This document shows, in pieces, positions 45,092 through 53,729 of a stretch of 64,000 nt of DNA. The DNA comes from Auraticoccus monumenti. GTDB lineage: Bacteria > Actinomycetota > Actinomycetes > Propionibacteriales > Propionibacteriaceae. The notes under the pieces are model-generated. The model had not been told where the DNA came from. It saw nothing but the letters and a program-made list of their open reading frames with translations, and searched no databases. Both the position numbers and the translations under genes were made by a program. How positions within the stretch are numbered: the first letter of the stretch is position 1; every line of letters begins with the position of its first letter. The stretch spans positions 1 to 64,000 of the forward strand of contig NZ_LT629688.1 in the NCBI RefSeq assembly GCF_900101785.1, given 5' to 3'.

Positions 45092-45774
45092 GCGCCGGCG
45101 ACGAACTGCCGACCCTTGCCCTTGGCGGGCAGCAGGTCCACCGCGGGTTCGGAGTAGGCGACGTTGACCACGCGCCCGTCGATCACCGTCATGGAGGTCA
45201 GGCTGGCCAGGGTGCACTGGCGGCGACGCGGGTCGTGCACCAGGCGGCGGCCGACGGCGTCGCAGCGCGCCATCCAGATCGGCAGCTGGTGGGAGACGAT
45301 CAGCGCCTCGTGGCCGTCGGCGGCGATGGCGGAGTCCAGGATGGCGGCCCGCATCCGCACCACGATCTCGGTGTAGGGCTCACCCCAGGACGGGCGGGTG
45401 GGGTTGCGCAGCAGCCACCACATCCGCGGGTCGCGGAGGGCGGACTTCTTGGCCGACATCACGCGCCCTTGGAGCAGGTTGGCCGACTCGACCACCCGGT
45501 CGTCGGTGACGACCTGCAGGTCGGGGTGCTGGGCGGAGACCGGGGCCATGGTCTCCTGGGCGCGCTCCAGCGGGGAGCAGCGCAGGTGGGTCAGGTCGGC
45601 GTCGGCCAGGTGCTCCCCGAGCCGCTCGGCCATGGCGCGGCCGCGCTCGGAGAGGTGGAAGTCCGGGAGCCGGCCGTAGAGGACGCCGGTGGGGTTCTCC
45701 ACCTCGCCGTGACGCAGCAGGTGGACGATCGCGCGTCCGCGGTGCACCGGCACGTGCGGTTCGATGTCGTTCAC
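45088..45774 (-). CDS. Histidine phosphatase family protein (phosphoglycerate-mutase-like)
   Basis: The 228-residue protein has the RHG motif HLLRHGEVENPTG with the catalytic histidine, the second-box LRCSPLERAQETMAPV, and ALIVSHQLPIWMARCDAVG with the second catalytic histidine. These place it in the branch 1 histidine phosphatases; substrate is open. It lies between hemL and tlpA in the run, as in many actinobacteria. The GTG at 45774 is preferred because GAGGGAG is just upstream and the longer frame would run into hemL. Confidence 0.86.
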   Translation of the reverse strand: MNDIEPHVPVHRGRAIVHLLRHGEVENPTGVLYGRLPDFHLSERGRAMAERLGEHLADADLTHLRCSPLERAQETMAPVSAQHPDLQVVTDDRVVESANLLQGRVMSAKKSALRDPRMWWLLRNPTRPSWGEPYTEIVVRMRAAILDSAIAADGHEALIVSHQLPIWMARCDAVGRRLVHDPRRRQCTLASLTSMTVIDGRVVNVAYSEPAVDLLPAKGKGRQFVAGA

Positions 45775-45781
45775 GGCTCCC

Positions 45782-47158
45782 TCAGTGTCGTTCGGCGGAC
45801 GCGACGGCGGCAGCGGCACGGGCGGCGGCCGGCAGCGTCTCGACGATACGCGACAGCGCCTCGTCGTCGTGGGCGGTGGACAGGAACCACGCCTCGTAGG
45901 CGCTGGGTGGGAGGTACACCCCGGCGTCCAGCATGGCGTGGAAGAAGGCGGCGTGGGCGGCGGTGTCCTGCCGCTGCGCGGTGGCGTAGTCAGGTACCTC
46001 GGTGACGTCGTCGGGGGTGAAGAAGACGCTGAACATGCTGCCGGCGCTCTGCACCACGTGCGGCAGGCCGGCGGCGGCGAAGGACTCGGCCACGGCGGTG
46101 CGGAGGACGTCGGCGGAGGCGTCCAGGGTGCGGTAGACCTCGTCGTCGAGCAGGCGCAGGGTGGTGCTGCCGGCGGCGCTGGCCACCGGGTTCCCCGAGA
46201 GGGTACCGGCCTGGTAGACCGAGCCGACCGGGGACAGCAGCTGCATCAGCTCCGCCCGTCCGCCGAAGGCCGCGGCCGGGAACCCGCCGCCCATCACCTT
46301 GCCGAAGGTCACCAGGTCGGGGACGACGCCGTCGAGGCCGTGCTGCCCGCTGCGGGTGACCCGGAAGCCGGTCATCACCTCGTCGGAGACGAAGAGCGCG
46401 CCGTGCTCGCGGCAGGTGCGGGCCAGGAAGGCGTTGAAGTGCTCGCCGTCCTCGGTACCGGGGACGATCACGCCCATGTTGCCGGGGGCGGCCTCGGTGA
46501 CCAGGCAGGCGATCTGGTCCCCGTGCTCGGCGAAGGCGGCGGTGACGGCGGTCCGGTCGTTGTAGGGCAGCACGATGGTCTGGGCGGTGGTGGTGGCCGG
46601 GACGCCGGGGCTGGACGGGCTGGCGAGGGCCTCGGCGTCGCCCAGGGTGGCGACCCCGGAGCCGGCGGAGGCGAGCAGGGCGTCGACGTGGCCGTGGTAG
46701 CAGCCGGCGAACTTGACCACCAGGTCGCGGCCGGTGGCGGCGCGGGCCAGGCGGAGCACGGTCATGGTGGCCTCGGTGCCGCTGCTGACCAGCCGCACCT
46801 GCTCCACCGGGGTGCGCTCGACGATGGCCTCGGCCAGCTCGACCTCGGCCCGGGTGGGGGCGCCGTAGGAGGTGCCGCGGGCAGCCGCGTCGGTGACGGC
46901 GGCGATCACCTCGGGGTGGGCGTGGCCGAGGATCATCGGTCCCCAGGAGCAGACCAGGTCGACCAGGTCGTTGCCGTCGGCGTCGGTGAGGTGGGCGCCC
47001 TTGGCGGCGGCGATGAACCGGGGCGTGCCACCCACGGCGCGGAAGGCCCGGACCGGTGAGTTCACCCCGCCGGGGATGACCAGCTGGGCGCGCTCGAAGA
47101 GCTCGGCGGATCGGGCGTCGGACGTCACGGGTGGGCCTCCTGCGGTGGTGGTGCTCAT
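45782..47158 (-). CDS. hemL: Glutamate-1-semialdehyde 2,1-aminomutase
   Basis: This PLP enzyme makes 5-aminolevulinate in the C5 tetrapyrrole pathway that starts with HemA. The 458-residue protein has [49 protein letters not shown] and the PLP lysine 287 in [17 protein letters not shown]. The ATG at 47158 overlaps the hemB stop (ATGA). The length is slightly above the usual 430 because of an Ala-rich tail. Enzyme partner hemA is 7 kb away in the other heme run. Confidence 0.96.
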   Translation of the reverse strand: MSTTTAGGPPVTSDARSAELFERAQLVIPGGVNSPVRAFRAVGGTPRFIAAAKGAHLTDADGNDLVDLVCSWGPMILGHAHPEVIAAVTDAAARGTSYGAPTRAEVELAEAIVERTPVEQVRLVSSGTEATMTVLRLARAATGRDLVVKFAGCYHGHVDALLASAGSGVATLGDAEALASPSSPGVPATTTAQTIVLPYNDRTAVTAAFAEHGDQIACLVTEAAPGNMGVIVPGTEDGEHFNAFLARTCREHGALFVSDEVMTGFRVTRSGQHGLDGVVPDLVTFGKVMGGGFPAAAFGGRAELMQLLSPVGSVYQAGTLSGNPVASAAGSTTLRLLDDEVYRTLDASADVLRTAVAESFAAAGLPHVVQSAGSMFSVFFTPDDVTEVPDYATAQRQDTAAHAAFFHAMLDAGVYLPPSAYEAWFLSTAHDDEALSRIVETLPAAARAAAAVASAERH

Positions 47159-48141
47159 GCGCGGTGCAGCCGCTGGGCGTACTCGAGCGCCCAGTAGGTG
47201 AGGACCACGTCGGCCCCGGCCCGGCGGATCGAGAGCAGGGTCTCGGTGATGGCCCGGTCGCGGTCGATCCAGCCCTGGGCGGCGGCGGCCTCGACCATGG
47301 CGTACTCGCCGGAGACGTTGTAGGCCGCGACCGGCACGTCGACGGTGCGCGCGGTCTCGGCGATCACGTCGAGGTAGCCCATCGCGGGCTTGACCATCAC
47401 CATGTCCGCGCCCTGCTCGACGTCGAGGCGGACCTCCCGGAGGGACTCCCGGACGTTGGCGGGGTCCTGCTGGTAGGCCTTGCGGTCCCCGGTGAGGGAG
47501 GAGCCGACGGCCTCCCGGAAGGGTCCGTAGAAGGCGGAGGCGTACTTGGCGGCGTAGGCCATCACCACGGTGTCGGTGTGCCCGCGGGCGTCCAGCTCGG
47601 CGCGGATGACGGCGACCTGGCCGTCCATCATGCCGCTGGGGGCGACCACGTGGGCGCCGCGCTCGGCGTGCATGGCCGCCATCTCGGCGTAGACGTCGAC
47701 GGTGGCGTCGTTGTCGACCGAGCCGTCGGCGGCGAGCAGCCCGCAGTGCCCGTGGTCGGTGAACTCGTCCAGGCAGACGTCGCTCATCACCAGCAGGTCC
47801 TCACCCACCTCGGCCCGGACCGCCTCGATGGCCACGTTGAGGATGCCGTCCTCGGCCAGCGCACCGGAGCCGGTGGCGTCCTGGCGCTCGGGCACCCCGA
47901 AGAGCATGATCCCCGCCAGACCGGCCTCGGCGGCCTCGGTGGCGGTGGCGCGGAGGGTGTCCAGGGTGTGCTGGACGACGCCGGGCATGGAGCTGATCGG
48001 CCGCGGCTCGGTGGCCCCCTCGGCGACGAAGGCCGGGAGCACCAGCTGGCGCGGCGCGACCGTCGTCTCGGCCACCATCGCGCGCACGACGGGGGTCCGT
48101 CGGAGCCGGCGCGGACGCACCACGGGTCGGTTGGGGGTCAC
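47155..48141 (-). CDS. hemB: Delta-aminolevulinic acid dehydratase (porphobilinogen synthase)
   Basis: It condenses two 5-aminolevulinate molecules to porphobilinogen. The 328 residues include [34 protein letters not shown] (metal-site cysteines), [14 protein letters not shown], the Schiff-base lysines in [19 protein letters not shown] and [13 protein letters not shown], and [15 protein letters not shown]. The GTG start lies six bases after a TAGGTT -10 box, so the transcript for the whole hemB-hemL-tlpA-ccdA-resB-ccsB run may be leaderless at its first gene. Confidence 0.96.
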   Translation of the reverse strand: MTPNRPVVRPRRLRRTPVVRAMVAETTVAPRQLVLPAFVAEGATEPRPISSMPGVVQHTLDTLRATATEAAEAGLAGIMLFGVPERQDATGSGALAEDGILNVAIEAVRAEVGEDLLVMSDVCLDEFTDHGHCGLLAADGSVDNDATVDVYAEMAAMHAERGAHVVAPSGMMDGQVAVIRAELDARGHTDTVVMAYAAKYASAFYGPFREAVGSSLTGDRKAYQQDPANVRESLREVRLDVEQGADMVMVKPAMGYLDVIAETARTVDVPVAAYNVSGEYAMVEAAAAQGWIDRDRAITETLLSIRRAGADVVLTYWALEYAQRLHRA

Positions 48142-48147
48142 CGTCCC

Positions 48148-48153
48148 AACCTA
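48148..48153 (-). promoter_or_regulatory. -10 box (TAGGTT) upstream of hemB
   Basis: Read on the minus strand, TAGGTT ends six bases before the hemB GTG, at leaderless distance. The best -35-like element, TTGGGG at 48173-48178, is 19 bases away, longer than ideal. A GTCCCA/TGGGAC hairpin (about 48143-48161) overlaps the box. Confidence 0.4.
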
Positions 48154-48199
48154 CGTGGGACGCCCCGCCCGACCCCAATCCACGTGACCGGCGCCACGC

Positions 48200-48814
48200 T
48201 CAGGTGGCGCGACCACCGGCCCGCGGTCGGACGGCGTCCAGGGCGGCGTCGAAGTAGCTCCGCAGCGGCCGGGCGCCCCCGTCCTGGCACCACGCCTCCC
48301 CGGCCAGGTCCAGGCAGGTGACGACGCACCCCACGACGGCCTTGGCGCGCAGCGTGGCGCCGGGGCCGCCGCCGAGACGTCGTTCCACCTCGGGCACCAG
48401 GTCCTCGTACCAGCGGAGGTGCTTCTCGATGGTCCGGGCACGCAGGGACGGCGTCCCGTACACCATCGTCGCGGTCGCCAGCACCCGCTCCTCGTCAGCC
48501 ACCTCCCCCTCCACGGCGACCAGCGCACCGCGCAGAGCCGTCCACACGTCGTCGTCCTCGGGCTGGCGCTCCAGCGCGGCCCGCAGCACGGCTCCCTCGC
48601 CGACGAGGGCGCCGAGCACGACGTCCTCCTTGGTGCCGAAGTAGCGGAAGAACGAGCGGCGGGAGATCCCGGCCGCGGCGACGACCTCCTCGATGGTGGT
48701 CTGCTCGAAGCCCTTGGCGAGGAACAGGTCCATCGCGACGGTGGTGATCTCGGCGTGGACGCGCTGGCGGGACCGGGCCCACAGCCCCGGCGGTGCGTCC
48801 TCGGTCGGTGTCAC
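48200..48814 (-). CDS. TetR-family transcriptional regulator (paired with SDR)
   Basis: The 204-residue protein has the TetR helix-turn-helix in residues about 18-62: RVHAEITTVAMDLFLAKGFEQTTIEEVVAAAGISRRSFFRYFGTKEDV. The C-terminal part, an Ala-rich ligand and dimer domain with CVVTCLDLAGEAW, is specific to the regulator. It is divergent from an SDR gene with 73 bases between the starts, and the TGCCA-TGGCA palindrome there is the likely operator, so it probably represses both itself and the SDR. A small GCGCCAC/GTGGCGC hairpin overlaps its stop. The inducer is unknown. Confidence 0.88.
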   Translation of the reverse strand: MTPTEDAPPGLWARSRQRVHAEITTVAMDLFLAKGFEQTTIEEVVAAAGISRRSFFRYFGTKEDVVLGALVGEGAVLRAALERQPEDDDVWTALRGALVAVEGEVADEERVLATATMVYGTPSLRARTIEKHLRWYEDLVPEVERRLGGGPGATLRAKAVVGCVVTCLDLAGEAWCQDGGARPLRSYFDAALDAVRPRAGGRAT

Positions 48815-48862
48815 GCCACCACCCTAGCGGCGAACGACGTCGGGTGCCGTAGTGCCACTTGG

Positions 48863-48881
48863 TGCCAAACTGGCATACAGT
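48863..48881. promoter_or_regulatory. Probable TetR operator and SDR -10 element
   Basis: TGCCA-AAC-TGGCA (48863-48875) is a 13-base inverted repeat directly followed by TACAGT (48876-48881), a good -10 box that ends six bases before the SDR ATG, so the mRNA would be leaderless. TTGG and CCAA arms just to the left (48859-48868) add a second, overlapping palindrome. A repressor bound here would block the SDR promoter. Confidence 0.55.
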
Positions 48882-48887
48882 TGCACC

Positions 48888-49709
48888 ATGACGACGTCAG
48901 CAGCACCTCTCGACTACGCACGACAGACCGTCCTGGTGACCGGCGCGAGCGCCGGCCTCGGGGCCGAGTTCGCCCGGCAGCTGGCCGCCCGGGGCAGCGA
49001 CCTGGTGCTCGTGGCCCGGCGCGCGGACCGCCTCCAGGCCCTGGCCACCCAGCTGCAGGAGCAGCACGGCACCACGGTGGCGGCGGTCCCGATGGACCTG
49101 GCCGCACCCGACGTCGCCCGGCGGCTGCAGACCGAGCTCGCCCGCCGGCAGGTCGAGGTCACCAGCGTGGTCAACAACGCCGGCTTCGCCAGCACGGGGC
49201 TCTTCCACGAGACCGAGCTCGCCGATCTCAGCGCCGAGGTCGCCGTCGACGTCACCAGCGTGGTCGAGATCAGCCACGCGTTCATGCCGCGGCTGCGCGA
49301 GCGCGGAGACGGCTTCCTCCTCAACGTCGCCAGCATGGCGGCCTACCAGGCGGACCCCCGGATGGCGGTCTACGGGGCGAGCAAGGCCTTCGTGCTCAGC
49401 CTGACCGAGGCCCTCTGGTACGAGGCGCGCGGCACCGGGCTCCGGGTCCTCGCCCTGTCACCGGGGGCGACCGAGACGGAGTTCTTCGACGTGGCCGGCG
49501 ACGGTGCCGACGGCGGGACCCGGCGGATGCCCGCCGACGCCGTGGTGGCCACGGCGCTGACGGCGCTGGAGCGGCGGAACCCCCCGCCGAGCGTCATCGC
49601 CGGGCGGGGCAACCGGGTCGCCTCGCTGCTGGCGCGGGTGGTCGGCCGGCGCCGGGCCACCGAGCTGATCGGCGGGATGATGGCGCGTTCGGCGGCCACC
49701 GGTCGCTGA
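48888..49709 (+). CDS. Short-chain dehydrogenase/reductase (SDR)
   Basis: The 273-residue oxidoreductase has the NAD(P) motif VLVTGASAGLGAEFARQLAARG, the NNAG structural motif in VVNNAGFAST, the catalytic Ser in NVASMAAY, and the YGASKAF Tyr-x3-Lys pair. The RR in VARRADRL after the second strand suggests NADP. A C-terminal tail with RGNRVASLLARVVGRRRATELIGG is typical of the DltE/YdfG-like subgroup. It is controlled by the divergent TetR gene. Substrate unknown. Confidence 0.9.
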   Translation: MTTSAAPLDYARQTVLVTGASAGLGAEFARQLAARGSDLVLVARRADRLQALATQLQEQHGTTVAAVPMDLAAPDVARRLQTELARRQVEVTSVVNNAGFASTGLFHETELADLSAEVAVDVTSVVEISHAFMPRLRERGDGFLLNVASMAAYQADPRMAVYGASKAFVLSLTEALWYEARGTGLRVLALSPGATETEFFDVAGDGADGGTRRMPADAVVATALTALERRNPPPSVIAGRGNRVASLLARVVGRRRATELIGGMMARSAATGR

Positions 49710-49740
49710 CGACCCGTCCCGGTCCCCGACCCCGGACGCT

Positions 49741-49801
49741 CGCGAGTGCGGCCATCTCGTCGGGTGCTGCGCTGGCAGGCGACCATCCGGGCGCACTCGC
49801 G
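49741..49801. repeat. Imperfect palindrome A flanking the DUF559 gene
   Basis: The left arm (49741-49762) starts CGCGAGTGCG and the right arm (49780-49801) ends CGCACTCGCG. Seventeen of 22 positions pair. The arms also share sequence with both arms of the palindrome at 50847-50905 on the other side of the gene, so the two belong to one repeat family. It might in addition act as a terminator for the SDR gene, whose stop is 31 bases to the left. Confidence 0.65.
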
Positions 49802-49879
49802 TCACCGACAGCCAGCCAGAGGGCGGACCGGGTGTGCACAACCCGTCCGGAGGGGGTCGTCGGGGCTGAGGATCGACAT

Positions 49880-50809
49880 GTGCACCCGGAGCCTCTGCCT
49901 GAGCCCCTCGAGGGACGCGGCTTCACCACCGCCCACGCCCGCACGGTCGGGGTGTCGGCGGAGCGGCTCCGCCGATCCGACCTCCAGCACCCGTTCCACG
50001 GTCTGCACGCCCCGGCGGCCCACGAGATGTCGGCGAGGGACCTCATCGCGCTGCGGTCGCTCTCCGTGCCGGACGGTCACTGGTTCAGCCACACCAGCGC
50101 CGCCGTGCTGCACGGCCTCTGGCTGCCCGAGCGGCTCACCGCCGACCCGACCGTCCACCTCAGCTGCGTGGATCCTTCGCGCCGGCGAGCAGGTCGCGGC
50201 ACCCAGGGGCACGCCGTCCGCCCGGGCACCGACGTGGTCCAGAGGGTTCGCGGTCTGCCGGTGCAGAGCCCGGCGGACGTCTGGGCGAGCCTGGCCGGGG
50301 AGCTGGACGCGCTCGAGCGGGTCCAGCTGGGCGACTCGCTCCTCCGCCGACAGCACCCTCACAGTCGGCTCGAGGACCTGCGGGGCGCCTGTGAGCGTCG
50401 CAGGGGTCGACGCCACAGCAGGGCCCTGGTTGCGGCCCTCGAGGACGTCCGAGCAGGGACCGACTCGGTCAAGGAGACCGAGCTCCGGCTGCTGCTCACC
50501 TCCTGGGGCTTCCCGGAGCCGCAGGTGAACCTCCCGATCGTGGACGCAGCGGGCGACCTCGTCGCCATCGGTGACCTGGTCTGGGAGGAGTACCGGGTGG
50601 TGTGCGAGTACGACGGTGATCAGCACCGCACCGACCGGCGCCAGTACGAGCGGGACCTCGATCGCCTCGAGCACCTCGGCTGGGAGGGGTGGCGGGTGGT
50701 GCGTGCGCAGCAACGCCACCTCCGGGCCGAGCGGCACACCCTGAGACGCCGGGTCGCCCGGGCCCTCCTGGCCGGCGGCTACCGCCCGGACCTCACCCGC
50801 CGGGCGTGA
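49880..50809 (+). CDS. AbiEi-like wHTH / DUF559 (Vsr-related nuclease fold) protein
   Basis: The 309-residue protein begins with a winged-helix segment resembling the AbiEi antitoxin N-terminus (GFTTAHARTVGVSAERLRRSDLQHPFHGLHAP), with a middle region WFSHTSAAVLHGLWLPERL, and ends with a DUF559 domain (residues about 195-305) related to very-short-patch-repair and other PD-(D/E)XK nucleases: ELRLLLTSWGFPEPQVNLPI, IGDLVWEEYRVVCEYDGDQHRTD (candidate D-x-n-E-x-D active site) and WEGWRVVRAQQ. The GTG at 49880 has GAGGA seven bases upstream. An imperfect 26-base palindrome at 49824-49849 may be an operator. Function is unknown; many actinobacteria carry several copies. It is bracketed by palindromes A and B, which is discussed as a finding. 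Confidence 0.8.
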   Translation: MHPEPLPEPLEGRGFTTAHARTVGVSAERLRRSDLQHPFHGLHAPAAHEMSARDLIALRSLSVPDGHWFSHTSAAVLHGLWLPERLTADPTVHLSCVDPSRRRAGRGTQGHAVRPGTDVVQRVRGLPVQSPADVWASLAGELDALERVQLGDSLLRRQHPHSRLEDLRGACERRRGRRHSRALVAALEDVRAGTDSVKETELRLLLTSWGFPEPQVNLPIVDAAGDLVAIGDLVWEEYRVVCEYDGDQHRTDRRQYERDLDRLEHLGWEGWRVVRAQQRHLRAERHTLRRRVARALLAGGYRPDLTRRA

Positions 50810-50846
50810 CTCCACCCGCCGCCCCGCTGCCCGCCCGCCGAGCGCG

Positions 50847-50905
50847 CGCGAGTGCGACCGGATCGTCGCCCGGAGCTCGTGACGGCGACGATCTGACCGC
50901 ACTCG
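50847..50905. repeat. Long palindrome B flanking the DUF559 gene
   Basis: Positions 50849-50870 and 50884-50905 pair at 19 of 22 positions; CGAGTGCG/CGCACTCG outside and GATCGTCGCC/GGCGACGATC inside are exact, with a 13-base loop. The arms are related to palindrome A at 49741-49801. It lies between the convergent DUF559 and uroporphyrinogen synthase genes, so a bidirectional terminator role is also possible. Confidence 0.75.
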
Positions 50906-50957
50906 ACGTCGGGTCGAGGCCTGGGGCCGGGGCCGGGACCGGGGGCGAGGCGGGGGG

Positions 50958-52640
50958 TCAGCGGCGGCGCGGGGCCTTCTGCTGCGAGGGCTTGACCACG
51001 GTCTCCCCCTTGGCCAGCAGCTCGTCGCGACGGATCGCGGCGAAGCTGGCCAGGGCGTCGGCCAGGGCCACCACCGACGGCTTGGACGCCATCACGTCGA
51101 CCCGCAGCCCGTGCTCCTCGCAGGTGCGCGCGGTGGCCGGCCCGATCACCGCGACCACGGTGGAGGGGTGCGGCTTGCCCGCGATGCCCACCAGGTTCCG
51201 CACCGTGGAGGACGAGGTGAACACGGCGGCGTCGAAGGACCCCGTCTTGATCGCCTCACGGGTGGCGGCTGGCGGCGGGGCGGCCCGGACGGTCCGGTAG
51301 GCGGTGACGTCCTCGACCTCCCAGCCCAGCGCGGTCAGGCCCGCGGAGAGGGTCTCGGTGGCGATGTCGGCCCGCGGCAGGAAGACCCGGTTGATCGGGT
51401 CCAGCACCTCGTCGTAGGGCGGGAACTCCGCCACCAGGCCGGTGGAGGACTGGTCGGTGGTCGGCACCAGGTCGGGCTCGATCCCCCAGGACTGCAGGGC
51501 GGCGGCGGTCACCTGACCCACGGCGGCCACCTTCAGCCCGGAGAAGGCGCGGGCGTCCAGGCCGTACTGCTCGAACTTCTCCCGGACGGCCTTGACCGCG
51601 TTCACCGAGGTGAAGGCGACCCACTCGAATCGGCCCTCGACCAGACCGCGAACGGCCTTGTCCATCTGCTGCGGGCTGCGCGGCGGCTCCACGGAGATGG
51701 TGGGGACCTCGTCGCTGTGGGCGCCGTAGCTGCGCAGCCGGGCGGTCATCGGGCCGGCCTGGTCCTTGGTGCGGGGCACCAGCACCCGCCAGCCGAACAG
51801 CGGCTTGGTCTCGTACCAGCTCAGGTCCTCGCGGTGCTCGACCACCGGGCCGACCATGACGTGCACCGGGGACTCGGGGTCGACGTCGGCCTCGGCCACC
51901 TTGCGGGCCAGCTCGGCCAGCGTGGTGATCACGCTGTTCTGGTCGGTGCTGCCGCCACCGAGGGTGACCAGCACCGGGTCCTCCGGCGGACGTCCGCAGC
52001 CGATCGCGGCGGCGGCGACGTCGGCCACCATGCCCGCCCGGGTGCTCACCACCAGGGTTCCGGTGCTGGCCCACTGCGAGGAGCTGGTCTTGGTGATGCG
52101 ACCGTCCATCGCGGAGACGAAGTGGGTGCCGGCGGCGTGGTTCAGCGCCACGCCGGCGTACTCGGGGACGGCGGTCAGCGCCGAGACGCCCGGCACCACC
52201 TCGAAGTCGATCCCGCCCTTGACGCAGGCGGCGGCCTCGTCGGCGACGCCGCCGTCGAGGAAGGGGTCCCCCAGCACGAGGCGGACGACGCGCCCGCCGG
52301 CGGCGGCCACCTTGAGCACCTGCTTGGCGCGGGCCGACGGCGCCAGCGCCTTGCCGTTCTCACGGGTGCCGATCACCACCGGCTCCACGCCCTCGGCGGT
52401 GCTCACGGCGGGGTGGTCGAAGATGTCGCGCAGGTTGTCGCTGTCCAGCAGGACCGCGTCGGCGTCGGCGATCGCGGAGACCGCGCCGAGGGTCAGCAGG
52501 TCGGGGTCACCGGGGCCGGTGCCGACGAAGATGACCCGGCCGCGGGCGTCCGGGACGGGGGGCGTACGGTGCTGGGGTACGGAGTCCGCGGACGCACCGG
52601 CGGACTCGGTGGTGGGCGGGTTGACCTGGGCGGTGCTCAT
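50958..52640 (-). CDS. hemD: Uroporphyrinogen-III synthase with N-terminal SUMT-like domain (CobA-HemD type)
   Basis: The 560-residue protein joins a SAM-dependent uroporphyrinogen methyltransferase-like half (residues about 35-270) to uroporphyrinogen-III synthase (about 290-535). The first half keeps VIFVGTGPGDPDLLTLGAVSAI, LGDPFLDGGVADEAAA, VVPGVSALTAVPEYAG and VMVGPVV, but lacks the usual YDxLV after the first helix and the FVTGH motif, so methylation may be weak or lost. The second half has GWRVLVPRTKDQAG, FTSVNAVKAVREKFEQYG, AAVGQVTAAALQSWG, VFLPRADIATETLSAGL and FDAAVFTSSSTVRNLVG. The ATG at 52640 is preferred to the GTG at 52661, which encodes the ribosome-site-like GGAGGAAAGAG. It lies 60 bases after hemC. 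Confidence 0.9.
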   Translation of the reverse strand: MSTAQVNPPTTESAGASADSVPQHRTPPVPDARGRVIFVGTGPGDPDLLTLGAVSAIADADAVLLDSDNLRDIFDHPAVSTAEGVEPVVIGTRENGKALAPSARAKQVLKVAAAGGRVVRLVLGDPFLDGGVADEAAACVKGGIDFEVVPGVSALTAVPEYAGVALNHAAGTHFVSAMDGRITKTSSSQWASTGTLVVSTRAGMVADVAAAAIGCGRPPEDPVLVTLGGGSTDQNSVITTLAELARKVAEADVDPESPVHVMVGPVVEHREDLSWYETKPLFGWRVLVPRTKDQAGPMTARLRSYGAHSDEVPTISVEPPRSPQQMDKAVRGLVEGRFEWVAFTSVNAVKAVREKFEQYGLDARAFSGLKVAAVGQVTAAALQSWGIEPDLVPTTDQSSTGLVAEFPPYDEVLDPINRVFLPRADIATETLSAGLTALGWEVEDVTAYRTVRAAPPPAATREAIKTGSFDAAVFTSSSTVRNLVGIAGKPHPSTVVAVIGPATARTCEEHGLRVDVMASKPSVVALADALASFAAIRRDELLAKGETVVKPSQQKAPRRR

Positions 52641-52700
52641 GGAACTCGCTCTTTCCTCCACCCGCCTCGACGGTGGGGTGGCAGTGGTCTGACGGTGCCG

Positions 52701-53729
52701 TCACCGGCGCAGGTCGTCGCCCAGCCGGGCCAGTGCCTGCTCCGCGAGCTCGGTGCCGATGCGTCGGGCCTCCTGCGCCGGACCGGCGCCTCGCACCCGG
52801 AGCAGCTCTGGACCCGACCGATCGTCGACGTCGCTCCCTATGGTTCTCCCAATTACGGCGTCCAGAGTCAAATTCTGCGGCTGAGAAGTTGCTGAGGCAC
52901 CCGCTGCGGGAGCCGACAACGAAGCGAGCACGCCGACGGGCGCCAGGCAACCTGCCTCGAGTGTGGCCAGGAACGTCCGCTCGGCCACCACCCGGGCCCG
53001 GGTCTCCGGGTCGTCCAGACGGTCCACCAGGTGCAGCCGGTCGTGCCCGCCGTCGACGGCCACCTCGACCGCGAGGGCGCCCTGACCGGCGGCGGGGAGC
53101 AGGACGTCGGTGCCCACCAGCTCGGCCGGCACGCTCCCCTCCCCCGCCACCACCCGGCACGCCCCGTCGGGCTGCTCGTGCACCAGGCGGCCCAGCCGGC
53201 GCAGACCGGCCGCGGCCAGCAGGGTGGCGTCCAGCTCACCCCCGGAGACGTGCCCGATGCGGGTGTCGACGTTGCCGCGGACGGGGACGACCTCGAGGGC
53301 CACGTCGTGGTCGGCGGCCCACTGCCGCAGCTGGGAGGCCCGGCGCGGGGACCCGGTGCCGACCCGGACGGGACGCCCGGACCGCGCCCGCTCCGACAGC
53401 TCCGCGAGCCCGGCCCCGACGACCACGTCGCGGACGTCCTCGCGCACCGGCACGGCAGCCACCCGCAGCCCGTCCTCGTCGGCGGTCGGCAGGTCCTTGA
53501 GGGAGTGCACGGCCACGTCGATCGTCCCGCGCACCAACCCGGAGCGGACCGCGCCGACGAAGACGCCGGTGCCACCGATCTGGGTCAGCTCGCGCTGGTC
53601 CACGTCACCGGCGGTGGTGACGCCGACGAACTGGCAGTCGACACCGAGGGCCTCCAGCCGGGCGGCCACCCAGTCCGCCTGGGTGCGGGCCAGCGGGGAC
53701 GTCCGGGCGCCGATCCGCAGTGCGGTCAC
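52701..53729 (-). CDS. hemC: Porphobilinogen deaminase (hydroxymethylbilane synthase)
   Basis: It links four porphobilinogens into hydroxymethylbilane. The 342 residues include IGARTSPLARTQADWVAARLEALG, TIDVAVHSLKDLPT, the Arg-rich RVGTGSPRRASQLR, VVPVRGNVDTRIG, LLPAAGQGALAVEV, and ERTFLATLEAGCLAPVGVLA with the dipyrromethane cofactor cysteine. The length is a little above the standard 310, with an extra Ala/Ser/Gln stretch after the cofactor loop (PAAGASATSQPQNLT). The GTG start overlaps the hemA stop by four bases. Confidence 0.96.
   Translation of the reverse strand: MTALRIGARTSPLARTQADWVAARLEALGVDCQFVGVTTAGDVDQRELTQIGGTGVFVGAVRSGLVRGTIDVAVHSLKDLPTADEDGLRVAAVPVREDVRDVVVGAGLAELSERARSGRPVRVGTGSPRRASQLRQWAADHDVALEVVPVRGNVDTRIGHVSGGELDATLLAAAGLRRLGRLVHEQPDGACRVVAGEGSVPAELVGTDVLLPAAGQGALAVEVAVDGGHDRLHLVDRLDDPETRARVVAERTFLATLEAGCLAPVGVLASLSAPAAGASATSQPQNLTLDAVIGRTIGSDVDDRSGPELLRVRGAGPAQEARRIGTELAEQALARLGDDLRR

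Noticed and set aside
48419-49879. Upstream extension of the DUF559 frame
   Set aside because: The frame stays open through the TetR and SDR genes by chance; the GTG at 49880 has a ribosome site and starts the AbiEi-like domain correctly.
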